From SAR324 cluster bacterium (GTDB lineage Bacteria > SAR324 > XYD2-FULL-50-16), in assembly GCA_028282885.1 (NCBI GenBank), contig JANQGX010000067.1, positions 1 through 37,532 on the forward strand: 37,532 nt of DNA, in the 5' to 3' direction. Of this stretch, positions 8,539-19,000 are shown piece by piece. The notes beneath the pieces were generated by a model. It saw only the letters and a list, made by a program, of their open reading frames with translations, ran no database searches and was not told the DNA's origin. The position numbers and the translations under genes are program-made. Numbering within the stretch: position 1 is the first letter of the stretch; every line of letters starts with the position of its first letter.

Positions 8539-10137
8539 TTATGTTTCTGGTTGCTCATTATCTTCCTGAAACTGTTGGATCTGATTCCAACGATTAATCA
8601 GATTCTGAAGCGCGCGTGTCCGCTTAAGACCTTTGTATATATGAGCCAGATACATAAACACATCCTTGTCCAGCCTGATTTTGGAGGCCTTTTCCAGATT
8701 TTCAATGGCGAGGGTGAACTCCTTGCGTTTGGAGTATTCCTTACCTTTGATCAGGTAGGACTCCCGTTCTTTTTCCAGCTCCATGTTCTGCTGTGTTTCT
8801 CTTAATTCCCGACTCTCCTCCAGGAGAACTTCAGCCTTTTCGAATTCTCTCAGGATTTTATATGTTTTTGCTGTCTCATCGAGGAAGTCGGGAGAGCGTT
8901 CTATCATCAGGGCCCTCTCCATAATTACAATAGCCTGTTGAAATTTCTTCTTTTTCAACAAAAACTCAGCTTTTTGTTTGTATTGATTGTATATCAGGTG
9001 AAGTTTTTGTTTGGCCTGTGCAGATTCGGGATCGATAGAAAGCATCTGGTTATAGGCTTTTATGGCTTCCGGAATACTGTTTTCCTTAAATAACAGGTTG
9101 GCGAGGTTTTCCCAGGTTTCAAGGTCTCCCGACTCCTTTGAGGCTATTTTGTAAAGCTTGAGAGCCTCTGCATCGTTTTTTTCCTCCACTTTCTGCCTTG
9201 CAGCTCGAAGTAAGGCCTCGATACTGAAAAAACCCTTATACTCTTCCAACAATCTTGCGCAAACCAGAAAATACCGGGCCGAAAGAAGGTTGTTTCCAAC
9301 TTTTTTATAGATAACACCAAGATTACCATTCAAGAATCGATCTTGAGGATTATCCTGGAGTTGCTCAACCATGGATTCAATGCTCTCTTTTGCGTCCTTT
9401 TCCTGATATGAACGGGCAAGTGAGATGAGCATATCCAGGTGAGCAATCTGGCTATCCTGGCTTTTCAATTTTTCAAAACTTTCCAGGGCGAGGTCCGGAT
9501 CTTTCTGAGACAAGGCGTACAATCCCAGATTAAAGATATCATTTTGCAGTATTTTTTTACCTTCCGAGATTGATTTGTTTCTCCAATTTTCTTTAATGGC
9601 CTTTCTTAAAATCTGGCAGGTCTCCTCGTAGTCGGCTTCTTTGTCCGGAATGAAATCATTTCTAAAGTCCGGTAGAAAATAGTCGGCCGTTTTGGCAAAA
9701 CGGTTGAGCGCTTCTACAACCTCATCATCGTATTTATCGACATTTGCCATACTGGCTGCCAGGTTGTGAAAGGCAGTTATGAAGGAGTTGTTGACCTTTA
9801 AGGCCTGTTTGTAAAAATGATTAGCCTGTTTTGAATCCCCCAGTTTACGACTGCTGTTTCCAAGGGTATTAAGCAGTTTGTGGTCGTCCTCCCGTATCTT
9901 CAACAATACCAATCCGACCGCTCTGATAGCCTCATGATCATTTCTGGAAAGATATTCCTGGAAACGTTTTTCCAGGGTTTCCCGGATCCCCCCTTCGCTT
10001 TTTTCAAGGGCAATGCTGAGCTCAATGGTGGCTTGTTTATATTCCTTATGGTCGATGAACGTAAAACCTCTGCTGACTTGTTCATCAATCTGATTCTGCT
10101 TTTTGTCTTTCTGACGTTTTGTTAGAGAGTCGAGCAT
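8539..10137 (-). CDS. TPR-repeat protein, paralogue 1
   Basis: 532 residues, almost entirely helical, with TPR-like repeats across the length (for example KQANHFYKQALKVNNSFITAFHNLA, residues about 98-122, split here only for identification; also AIKAYNQMLSIDPESAQAK near 365). No signal peptide or membrane segment is visible, so it is probably a cytoplasmic scaffold. It is clearly homologous to its upstream neighbour (10274-12031): both have the GNSxRxLxDxKxANHxYxxAL and NLAASxAxVDxYD blocks near the N-terminus and end with an ALExxxKIRLDKDVFxxLAHxxKGL-type block. ATG start without an obvious Shine-Dalgarno. Nothing shows its partner. Confidence 0.82.
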   Translation of the reverse strand: MLDSLTKRQKDKKQNQIDEQVSRGFTFIDHKEYKQATIELSIALEKSEGGIRETLEKRFQEYLSRNDHEAIRAVGLVLLKIREDDHKLLNTLGNSSRKLGDSKQANHFYKQALKVNNSFITAFHNLAASMANVDKYDDEVVEALNRFAKTADYFLPDFRNDFIPDKEADYEETCQILRKAIKENWRNKSISEGKKILQNDIFNLGLYALSQKDPDLALESFEKLKSQDSQIAHLDMLISLARSYQEKDAKESIESMVEQLQDNPQDRFLNGNLGVIYKKVGNNLLSARYFLVCARLLEEYKGFFSIEALLRAARQKVEEKNDAEALKLYKIASKESGDLETWENLANLLFKENSIPEAIKAYNQMLSIDPESAQAKQKLHLIYNQYKQKAEFLLKKKKFQQAIVIMERALMIERSPDFLDETAKTYKILREFEKAEVLLEESRELRETQQNMELEKERESYLIKGKEYSKRKEFTLAIENLEKASKIRLDKDVFMYLAHIYKGLKRTRALQNLINRWNQIQQFQEDNEQPET

Positions 10138-10273
10138 GGCGACGGGAAAGAGTTATCCTGACGATGTTTGAACTGAAATTCTCTTTGAAAAACTCTCTCA
10201 AAATCAGGATCTGTTTGTCAAAAATAGTATTAGATGGCAGAATTGGTGGTAATCCGGGACAGGGAATCCGGTG

Positions 10274-12031
10274 CTAAAATGTCTCGGGAGGGCCTTCAGT
10301 TAGTTGTTTTTCTTTACGATTTTTTGAGATTCGCCATTGCTGCATGAGACTGCTCAGGCGTCTGTGCTGGTTGAGACCTTTAAATAGATGTGCCAGCAGA
10401 AGGAACACATCCTTGTCCGGTTTCAGCTCAAAAGCCTTTTCCAGGATTTCGATCGCCTTGTCAAATTTCTTTCTTTTCATCAGGCTCTTGCCCTTCTCGA
10501 TCAGCATCTGCCTTTGGTTCTCCCTCTCCTTTTCCGCTTCGGCAAGTTTCAGTTTTTCCAATTCAGTTTTGAGAGAGTTGACCTGGGAGAAATCATTCTG
10601 TCTTTCGTAAATCCTGATGACCTTGTTTATAACATCAGCTGTCTTGTGAATTTCAAGAGCATTTTGGTAGAGGGTAACGGCCTCGGGATATAGTCCGTTT
10701 CTACTGGCAGTATCCGCTCGCTGGTAGTAGAGTTCGTGAATCTTCTTCAGCCGCTCCTGGGCGGTTGAATTATTCGGATCCAACTCTTTCACTTCATTGA
10801 AAGAGATAGTGGCTTCCAACAGTTGGTCCTGCCTGATCTGAATTTCGCCGAGCCGCAGAAAAACATCTGTGTTGGGTTGTTCCTCAGATATCATTTGGTA
10901 TAGCTGATAAGCTCTGGAGATGTTTCCATTGCTATTGTATTCATCAGCTCTTTTGTTGACTTCATCCAGGTCAAACAGGCCTTCCGACTTTTCGAGAAGA
11001 TCTGATGCCTTGATAAGGTATCTATATGCCTGTAGAAGGTTACCGGTTTTTTTATAAAGCAGTCCAAGATTAGCGTTGGCATAGCGGTCATTGGGCCTCT
11101 GTTTCAAAATCGAAATCAATGCTGCAATGGCTTCCTGGGTGGAACCTTGCAGATCATGATTCAGCGCCGTCAAAAGATCCAGATTTGCCAAACTGTTTGT
11201 TTCATCATTCAGTTTCTCCAAAGAATCTGAGACCAATGCCTTGTCACCCTGGGAGAATGCATACAGAGTCAGGTTAAATTGATTTTCCTGTAAAACTTTT
11301 TTCGTCTCGTCGATTGTCTGTCTTGCCCAGTTTTTCTTGAATGCCTGCTTTAGTTTTTTACAGGTTGCTTCGTAATCCGAGATAGCAAGTTTCCTCTCCT
11401 CGGTTTCTATGGCGTGAATCAGATCCTTGACAGCTTTTACATCGCCCGCTTCGCTCTTTGTTTCCTTTTCCTCTATTAAGGTTTCAATTTTCTGCCGCAG
11501 TTGCTCTTTGTCTTCTTCCAAAGACGTTGAAACTTTTTCCAGTATATCCGGATCATTGAGAAACCCGGGAAGAACCGGACCTTCGTGATTAGCGATCAGG
11601 TTGATACTTTTGATGATATCGAGATCATATAAATCCACTTGAGCCAGACTGGCAGCTAAATTGTAGGTGGCTAACTGGTTGGATCGGTCTGCTTTCAAAG
11701 CCAATCGATAGTAGTGGTTTGCTTTTTTGGTGTCGAACAGGTTCCGATAACTATTGCCCATCTTGACCCGGAAATCGCTATTACCCAACCCGTTTTCCTG
11801 CAGGGCTTCTCCAATGGCCACGGCGTTTTCAAATTGACAGGCCTGGTAGTTATCCAAAAAAGCTTCGAGGGTTTTTTGTCCAATCTGGCGGGGGTCCTTC
11901 TGCAGCGCTTCTGATAATACCTTAGTTGCCTGTTTATGCAGGTTTCCCTGGATTAGTGTCATACCCGATTCAAAAGAGCTCTCTTCCTCTACTCTCTTTT
12001 TCTTTTTTTTCTGACCGGGGATTTTGATCAT
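10274..12031 (-). CDS. TPR-repeat protein, paralogue 2
   Basis: 585 residues, helical, TPR-like throughout. It starts with a very basic segment (GQKKKKKRVEEE) encoded by an A-rich tract. It is homologous to the next gene downstream and differs mainly by an inserted charged coiled-coil-like stretch (residues about 175-215, EEDKEQLRQKIETLIEEKE). Matching pairs include GNSYRNLFDTKKANHYYRLAL with GNSSRKLGDSKQANHFYKQAL, and PDKDVFLLLAHLFKGL with LDKDVFMYLAHIYKGL. The arrangement indicates an old tandem duplication. Probably cytoplasmic; function unknown. The gap to the downstream paralogue is 136 bases and to the upstream gene about 200 bases. Confidence 0.82.
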   Translation of the reverse strand: MIKIPGQKKKKKRVEEESSFESGMTLIQGNLHKQATKVLSEALQKDPRQIGQKTLEAFLDNYQACQFENAVAIGEALQENGLGNSDFRVKMGNSYRNLFDTKKANHYYRLALKADRSNQLATYNLAASLAQVDLYDLDIIKSINLIANHEGPVLPGFLNDPDILEKVSTSLEEDKEQLRQKIETLIEEKETKSEAGDVKAVKDLIHAIETEERKLAISDYEATCKKLKQAFKKNWARQTIDETKKVLQENQFNLTLYAFSQGDKALVSDSLEKLNDETNSLANLDLLTALNHDLQGSTQEAIAALISILKQRPNDRYANANLGLLYKKTGNLLQAYRYLIKASDLLEKSEGLFDLDEVNKRADEYNSNGNISRAYQLYQMISEEQPNTDVFLRLGEIQIRQDQLLEATISFNEVKELDPNNSTAQERLKKIHELYYQRADTASRNGLYPEAVTLYQNALEIHKTADVINKVIRIYERQNDFSQVNSLKTELEKLKLAEAEKERENQRQMLIEKGKSLMKRKKFDKAIEILEKAFELKPDKDVFLLLAHLFKGLNQHRRLSSLMQQWRISKNRKEKQLTEGPPETF

Positions 12032-12233
12032 GAAAAGAAGTATACTAAAATTGATCCCGGCAGATTCCGGGGAGGGTGTAGTGAATCCGGGAAACAGCTA
12101 GCCAATGAACTCTTATTCTTACCTGTTTTCCCTGAAAGATCAAAGAAAATTGGCGCGGATTAATCCGGTTTGAAGCTGGTGTTTGTCTGAGGCGGTTGAG
12201 GTATATGACTTCGTCCTTGAGCCTGCGATCAAG

Positions 12234-14117
12234 CTATTCCGACAGCTTTTTCAATTCCTTAACGACGAATTTTATACATGCTTGACTGGCGCTGGAGTTC
12301 CAATCTTCGATGGGCAGAAGATGGAGAACAAAGAGGACCGATTTATAGAAAACCTTGGCGTTTTCTTTAAGGAGCACAGTTTCATTAAAACATCTCTGCT
12401 TTCCCTTCATCGTAAGTGATCTGGCCGGTATCCGACCCGGCTTTTCCCTTGAAGACTCGGTGAATAGAAGTACGTAGGGAAACATCTCTTTTTCCTGAAT
12501 GGGGGCCTTGCTTTCTGTTTTCAAACGGCTCAGGCCCATGGCAATCAGGTAACGGTCGGTCAAGAAGGTAGCATGATACTCAAATATCCCTTTCTCCTTA
12601 TCATGAGAGACAACCTTGACTTTTTTATTGTTACTTTTTGAGAGGAACTCAAACAGCCTTTTAAAACAATAGGTGAATTCCAGCATGGTGATTTCACCTT
12701 TTTTGAAGAACCGTGAATTATAGGCATGATCTTTCTGGTTTGCTCCTTCTCTGACACCCCTGAAGCCCGAAATACTCGGATCTACCAGTGAGTAATTTCG
12801 CTTGAAGCTGGCTATACTTTCGGATTTTTTGGGGATCAGGGTAACAATTGGTTTGCTGAGAGCTTTTCTCGCCTTCTCCTTTTCTTTCTCTTCGTTTTCA
12901 ATAAAGCTGTTAATCGTATTTTTAATCTGGTTGATGATGATTTCCAGAGGTGCGGTTATTATGGACAATCCTTCATCTGCCATCCGGGTGAACCCGGTCC
13001 AGACCTTTTTCAGAATATTTCGGACCGAGAGTTCCTGAACATCGGAAAATTCTTTGCTGAAGGTGGATTTCAACAGGAGCTGCAAATGCGTTTTGAACTG
13101 ATTGATGATGTTGATGACTGTGGACGGGGCCAGTTTATCGATGAATCTCTTCTTTGCCTTGGCTGTAGCAGGTTTGGAGTATTTTTCCCGGTCAATCATT
13201 GCATCTATCAAGGTGCTGCTGGGCTTGATCTGCTCGTTGCTTATAAAACAACCAGCCAGGATTTTACTGACAATGAAGGGTTCGCAGTTTTTAAACCGTT
13301 GTTCTGCAGTTAAGCCGTCCAGGAAAATTTTGTAGTATCCGTGTCTTTTTACAGCATAGTTGAACAACGATTCGTGTGATTGAATAGCCACAACAAAATC
13401 AAGCAGTATCTTACGTATGCGCTCCTCATCGTCAATCATAAATCGATAGACAGCTTCGTTTTGCCGGGTTGCTTCATTGTTGAAAGGCTTTAAGGCCATT
13501 AGCAGCAATTCTACAGGTGATACAATACTGGAGAGCTGTTTTAGATAACTCTTCTTAAAAATCGGTAGAATCAGCTTGGCCAGATCGGAAACGAAGGTGT
13601 AGAGACTCCCACGATTCAAATGAAGGGTCTCTTTGGTGAAGAGCTCGGCTGTGGATACGAGCGTTTCCACATTTTTGTTGATGCTGCTGAAGGTGGGCAC
13701 GACGAATTGCAGAAAGGCCTTCTTTTTATCAGTTCCCTGCAGCAATAAAATAGCAGGAATCAATTTCCCGATACTGATTTTGCTTCTGAAAAAATCCATT
13801 GTTTCCAGGATCAAAAATCTTTTCTTGGGGTCAAGCGCATTGATTTTCAGCCGCATGGTATGCAGGGTTTTGCGGACATCCTCAATGGACTCGGAAGGGA
13901 TTTTTTTCTGTAAGTAAGGATTAAAAATCGTATCGACAATGTCAGGAGAGAGGGGCTTCGATTGCTTTACCAGTTCGGCAATGGTGTGGTTGTTTCTTCG
14001 CTTTTCACTTTCAAGTCGAATCTGTTGTTGCCGTTGTCTTTCAACAAATTGGTCCACCTGTTTTTCAACCTGTTCAGGGGTTCTGTATTCATTGGTGGTT
14101 GCTACTGACGTAGGCAT
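12234..14117 (-). CDS. Unrecognised 627-residue helical protein (family A, long form)
   Basis: No known family recognised. Residues about 15-50 are a charged, Gln-rich coiled-coil-like segment. Residues about 82-342 form a domain shared with the product of 33993-35114: for instance RKTLHTMRLKINALDPKKRF against RKSLHKIRNTINQFTPEKRF, VETLVSTAELFTKETLHLNRG against VETIISTPELFTEESLHVERG, and SKILAGCFISNEQIKP against SLVLAGCLLTNRQLAP. The remaining 280 residues have no counterpart in that paralogue and include a lysine-rich helical stretch followed by a mixed alpha/beta segment. No signal peptide or confident membrane span. It heads a run of four minus-strand genes of unknown function. ATG start without a visible Shine-Dalgarno. 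Confidence 0.8.
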   Translation of the reverse strand: MPTSVATTNEYRTPEQVEKQVDQFVERQRQQQIRLESEKRRNNHTIAELVKQSKPLSPDIVDTIFNPYLQKKIPSESIEDVRKTLHTMRLKINALDPKKRFLILETMDFFRSKISIGKLIPAILLLQGTDKKKAFLQFVVPTFSSINKNVETLVSTAELFTKETLHLNRGSLYTFVSDLAKLILPIFKKSYLKQLSSIVSPVELLLMALKPFNNEATRQNEAVYRFMIDDEERIRKILLDFVVAIQSHESLFNYAVKRHGYYKIFLDGLTAEQRFKNCEPFIVSKILAGCFISNEQIKPSSTLIDAMIDREKYSKPATAKAKKRFIDKLAPSTVINIINQFKTHLQLLLKSTFSKEFSDVQELSVRNILKKVWTGFTRMADEGLSIITAPLEIIINQIKNTINSFIENEEKEKEKARKALSKPIVTLIPKKSESIASFKRNYSLVDPSISGFRGVREGANQKDHAYNSRFFKKGEITMLEFTYCFKRLFEFLSKSNNKKVKVVSHDKEKGIFEYHATFLTDRYLIAMGLSRLKTESKAPIQEKEMFPYVLLFTESSREKPGRIPARSLTMKGKQRCFNETVLLKENAKVFYKSVLFVLHLLPIEDWNSSASQACIKFVVKELKKLSE

Positions 14118-14402
14118 TTTTTACTCAGTTTTTTGACTGCTGAACTGCTTAAAGGGACTGATGATTTGAAGCCAAGCAGCGAAAAACATCCCAGACGCTC
14201 TTTTGTGTTGCAGAGGGTCTAAGCAGATGTGTTTTTTAATCAGTTGGTTAATACCGCATTAATCTATTATACGGACAATTATCCGATATTGAAATCAACA
14301 ATCACTATCTTTATAACACTTATATAGCTGGAGAAACTAACTAAAACAAGGTTTTAATTACAGGAGTTGGCGAAGTAATACAAACCCCAATGCAGCAATC
14401 GA

Positions 14403-14927
14403 CTAAGAACCGGGTGGATTTTCCAGAGATTCGATTTCCAGTATTTCCGATTCCGGTAACGACAAGATTCCATCGATTCTCTTTTCCCTCCTTTGATCCA
14501 CCAACTGACAGACAGCCAAAGAACGATCTCCGGTGCCGAATCTCTTCATCGCTTCGATTTCCTCCTTAGTATCTTCGAAAAGGACTTTTCTTACTCGAAT
14601 TTTGCACCCGCTGGCATTGGTTTCATTCCAGAAGATAAATTCGTGTTCCGAGGTGTCCCGGATTACGAGTTGTCCGTTACCTACCGTGCAACCAGTTAAC
14701 ACTTGTATAGCATCAATTGCACACATTCGCGTACGGGAATGCACTTTAAGCAAGTCTTCGGGATGGTTTCCGGCATGAGAGAGGCCGGCGATCGCAACTC
14801 GTAGCCCGTATGCAGAACCCGGACATCTGTGCCCGTGAAAGTTCTCAACTCGACTGTACAGGCTCCTAAGGTCGCCTAATGGATGGATAAGGCTTTCTGG
14901 TGACTTTCTTTGGTTCTTTTCAGACAT
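14403..14927 (-). CDS. FmdE-family (formylmethanofuran dehydrogenase subunit E-like) protein
   Basis: 174 residues with the FmdE/FwdE N-terminal domain: HGHRCPG at 31-37, then ACGLR-like YGLRVAIAG, and CAIDAIQVLTGCTVGNGQL, a Cys/Asp/Asn set typical of the family. In methanogens subunit E belongs to the formylmethanofuran dehydrogenase complex, but stand-alone FmdE proteins are common in bacteria and have been linked to metal or cofactor handling; the substrate is unknown here. The C-terminal zinc-ribbon seen in many members is absent. Its ATG lies 8 bases after the stop of the LysM/M23 gene, so the two are probably co-transcribed. Confidence 0.85.
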   Translation of the reverse strand: MSEKNQRKSPESLIHPLGDLRSLYSRVENFHGHRCPGSAYGLRVAIAGLSHAGNHPEDLLKVHSRTRMCAIDAIQVLTGCTVGNGQLVIRDTSEHEFIFWNETNASGCKIRVRKVLFEDTKEEIEAMKRFGTGDRSLAVCQLVDQRREKRIDGILSLPESEILEIESLENPPGS

Positions 14928-14935
14928 TTTATCGA

Positions 14936-15610
14936 TTAACGAACGGGGAGAAAACGTAGTGGATTTTGCGGTTTGTTTCTGTACCTGACCTCAAAATGCA
15001 AATGAATACCGATAGATTTTCCTGACGATCCCATTTTGGCAATGATAACACCCTGTTTGACTTTCATCCCTTTTCTTACATAATTTTTCTCATTGTGAGC
15101 GTACAGGGTTTTATATCCCCCCCCATGATTAAGGATTATCGTTTTGCCATAGCCGCTTTTGATTCCCGAAAACTCAACAACCCCACTGGCGGCAGCGCGA
15201 ATGTCTCTTCCCTTGTCTTTTGTGATATCAATTCCCTCGTGCATTTTTCCATGTCTTATGCCAAATCCGGAGGAGATGGTTCCGTGGACAGGCCAGATGA
15301 ACCTGGTTTCAGGTTTCTTCACGGGTTTATCAGCAACCACTGGTTTGATGGTTTCCTGTTCTTTTGGCTCCGGTATAAAGATTCTCATGCCCGGGGCTAA
15401 ATCGTGAGGATCGTAGATATCATTGATTTCTCTAATCTCTTTTACTGATACAGCATATTTTTGACTGATCATATCCAGGGTCTCGCCCGGTTTCAGAATG
15501 TGCCAGAGTCCTTCTTTTTGATATGTGTACTTGGTGCATGCCGCAAGGCCGACGACGACAGCAACTATAACGATGAATCTGGAAAGAACGAACTTATATG
15601 GATGAATCAT
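14936..15610 (-). CDS. LysM and M23 peptidase lipoprotein (NlpD/EnvC-like)
   Basis: 224 residues. The N-terminal hydrophobic segment ends in the lipobox GLAAC (lipid Cys at 25), giving a lipoprotein. A LysM peptidoglycan-binding module follows (about 34-80, HILKPGETLDMISQKYAVS ... LAPGMRIFIP). The C-terminal M23 domain (about 100-220) has GSGFGIRHGKMHEGIDI with the His/Asp zinc ligands, the YKTLYAHNE segment and HLHFEVRY. The ligands appear complete, so it may be an active peptidoglycan endopeptidase, or an amidase activator such as NlpD. It lies upstream of the FmdE-like gene and divergent from the 1051-residue gene. Confidence 0.92.
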   Translation of the reverse strand: MIHPYKFVLSRFIVIVAVVVGLAACTKYTYQKEGLWHILKPGETLDMISQKYAVSVKEIREINDIYDPHDLAPGMRIFIPEPKEQETIKPVVADKPVKKPETRFIWPVHGTISSGFGIRHGKMHEGIDITKDKGRDIRAAASGVVEFSGIKSGYGKTIILNHGGGYKTLYAHNEKNYVRKGMKVKQGVIIAKMGSSGKSIGIHLHFEVRYRNKPQNPLRFLPVR

Positions 15611-16067
15611 TACCGATGAGAGGGTTGCGGGTGATTGTCGGAATCGCAGGTACGTCTCCGGAACAACAATTGTAGGGATGATATCTGACGCATAGATGAC
15701 GTGCCTCCAAAGCTCTTTGCTTCGATTCTACAGCTTATGGTAAAAGATTCAAGTCAGCTCTATTGATGGGGGTTAACCCGGGTTCGAAAGTTGGTTCACT
15801 TTGCCTGGATCGACCGGAAAGGAGTAAAAAACCTGCTTTTTTCTCTTACAATTATTACCCGAGTAATGAATAATGGGATAACAATTAGTTAGAGGATTCA
15901 ACATAAGTTTTGAAACAGTTCCCCGACAGGGTGGAAGGACAGTATTCGAAGAAAACCTGTTTTCCTCATATTACGGATAGCTGGTGCAGCCAGTAAAGCT
16001 CATCAAAATCATATCCCCAATCCATGGGTAACGAATTGGTAAGAGATTATATTTCTGATCCCGGTAT
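15611..16067. other. Divergent intergenic region
   Basis: 457 bases between two divergent genes; both promoters should lie here, but I cannot assign them with confidence. Small structure seen: ATTAC-CCGA-GTAAT at 15854-15867. A CCGGGTTCGAAA string near 15778-15789 resembles a tRNA T-loop but has no matching arms. Confidence 0.4.
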
Positions 16068-19000
16068 ATGAAAGTCAAAAGCTATCAGCTTGCCAAACCA
16101 GAAGATCAATCATCGTCTTCAAAAGGTAAACAAAAAAAGAAGCTGGACATGCAGGTCCGCTTCGTGAGCCTTGTTGAGAAAAGACAGATTCAGGGGATTG
16201 GTCAAATAACTGATCTGATGAATGATCAGGGGTTTGCCGTTGATCATTTTGAGTATAAGGTACTGAAAAAATCGGAAATCCGCAGACCGATCAATCCCAA
16301 ACTGAAAAACAGCCCGACTGAAAAAGTTACCATTGAAGAGCGTTTGAATGTGAACGCTAATCTAAAGTCAGTAGGACAGCTCGAATGGCGTGTTCTAAAG
16401 GATCCTGAGAATGTTTTGCTGCTTCAGATACAGCGGATCAAGGGAGATGCGCTTAGCCTCCCTCTTTTCTTTAATGGAATTTTCAGCAAAGAGCGCCAGA
16501 TTCTGATCACCGGTCTTACCAACGCAATCAAACTCCAGCTCACAGCCAAACCGGATTTGAAATTTCAACGCATTCCCGAAGCTATTGCGCAGGATACCAA
16601 CGTGAAAGAACAGTTGATTCACCGCGCGTCCAGATCAAAAGGGATGCAGGCGACAGCAAGGGAACTACTGGATTTCCCCGGGCTTCCCGAGGAGATTACC
16701 AGGAAGATTGTTGCGATTGCCACCGGTAAAAAAGAGAAACTAAACGACGCAGAGGCGATCAATCTTATTCTGATGTCTGATCTGCACAGTCGATACGCGC
16801 CGGTATTTGAGACCTTCCAAAGTGAAATTATTGAGCGAAAAACCGCTGTCGCCCAACTTGCGAGACAGTTCAGCATTCTCACCCAGAAGATCAGCACCAG
16901 ATTTCTTGTTGGTAAACTGATTGATTTTCTTGGTGAAAATGCCCCCAAATGTAAGAACAATCAGCAGATCTTCACCTATCTCTATCAAAAGCTCCAGCAG
17001 ATGGAGGAGCAAAAGATCTATGTGAATAAAAAGCTTTTGGATCGCAAGGACCTGTTCAAGCTGTTGAGAAGCATTATCTGTATTGCTCGCAGTCAATATG
17101 ATGCTGATCTCTGGCAAAAGTGCTTTTATTTTCTCAATCCGGACGATGAGCAGACACTGCCGGAAGAGAACGAAAAGACTTTGTCCACATTGGTTTCATC
17201 GCTCAAAGGCAGGCTTGTTACCAAAGAAACAAAGATCTCCGGTAACCTGACAGAGATTTTCCTGATTAACAATATTGCCGAATATGTTCTTGAGGAGAAA
17301 GTCTCCATCGATGATAATGCGGTTTCTAAACAGGAATCCGGGCTGATTAAGAGTATCGTTGCGCCCCGATTGCATGTGAAGGTTAAGAAGGGCAGTTCCC
17401 AAAACGATACGGAAGCACTTTTTCATGAGCCTAAACAGGGAATACAGAAGCTGATTAATTCGGTTCATTTTGTTGCCAGCGCCTACGGATTTCTGTGTGG
17501 TGAACTCATCAAAAAAAACCTGGGCCGGTTTCTGGTTCAGGAAAAGAAAACCCTTATTGAGAGATTCGGAGAGCATTTTTTTGATATCCTTTACGAACAG
17601 GCAATTTTTGAATCCGGGCTGCCGCTTTCAAGAAATCAATTTGCCGAATGGTTAAAGGAGATACAACTCGTCGCCAAGCCCGAGGAGCTGGGCTATATAC
17701 CCAATGAGATCGAAAGCGAGTTTGATCCCGCGCTGACAGCAGGTGTATTGACCGGGAATGCTTTGACAACGCTTTCTCCGACGATGAGCAATGAGGATTT
17801 TGAAAAAGAGTATGTGACAAAACGAAATGCCGTCTTGATGTTTTTCAACAAGATCACCAAGGGCAGCAGCCAAAACAGTGAGTTCAGTCCGTTTCCCATT
17901 TTTCAGGATTATGTATCCAAAGGAAAATATAACCTGCGATCCGCCTCCTTCAGGAATCATGTTCGGGAAACCTTTCTTTATGAAGAATTGTCAGAGCTGG
18001 TTAAGCTGGCGTGTGCGGAGATCAGGACTGAAGTTGTAGAAAAAGCCAACAATAAAAAGATCATTCTGCAGTTGCCGTTGAAGTACCACAATCTGTTGTT
18101 CCTGGGTAATACCTTCGATATACCGACCGGAAAACTGATCATCCAGGCAAGAATCCATACCATTACAGTCAATCAATTGGGTGAGGACAGGGAACTATCC
18201 CATCGATTTGCGACCGCTTTTTCCAAGTTACTGCAGGAGACCAAAACGGAAAAACAGCAAGGCTTGATCCAGGCAATGCGAATAATTGGGGAATACCACA
18301 AGGTTTCCCTTGAATATATCAAACTTCTGACGATTGTTTTCATGGATCGGCATCTCCATCGCGTTATTCTTAAACAGAAGCTTGTTAACAGGGATCCCCG
18401 ATTTCTTAAGTTTAAGATGCCGGATGTGGATAAACTGGCTATCGGCAGCGTTAGAGACATCAATCTTAATAAAATCTACCAGTACAACAGCCCAGCAGCC
18501 GCACGAGACTCCAGTAAGATAATTCAGAATCAGTCATTTGGAGAATTGGTTCAATCTGTCATCTATTATAACTCGGTGATCGAAAGCATCGAATCGAGGA
18601 AAGAGACGGTCGAGGAAGTTAAGCTCCTGTTGTCCCGGTTCTCCAATTCCATGAAAAAGTCAAAGGAGTGGTTAAGTTATTCAAGTATTGCAGGCAGGAT
18701 AGGCGATCTGATCTCCCTGCCACTGCATGCCATGAGTGAAAAGGTGATCAAGACTTTGATGGATCTCAGTCTAAAACTAAACCGCCTTGTGACGAAACAT
18801 GAGTATAAAAACAGTGTCATCGCCATACTTCATGCGGAGTGGAAAAGAAGCCATCCGGAGCGTTCCAAGGACATCTATTTCTATATCTCCTTTCTTGGAG
18901 ATGATGCGCCCAAAGGGAAGACCAACCTCCTGCTGGAAATAAGAAAGGCAAGGGACCTGATAAAAATGTTGAGATCCAAGCGGGCAGTGGTGTTTTTTCC

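Noticed and set aside
14342..14356. TAAAAC-AAG-GTTTTA hairpin downstream of the FmdE-like gene as terminator
   Set aside because: The stem is short and AT-only, with a 3-base loop and no proper T-run on the minus strand.
15771..15790. tRNA-like T-loop string GGTTCGAA
   Set aside because: The flanking bases do not form a T-arm, and no acceptor, D or anticodon arm can be built around it.
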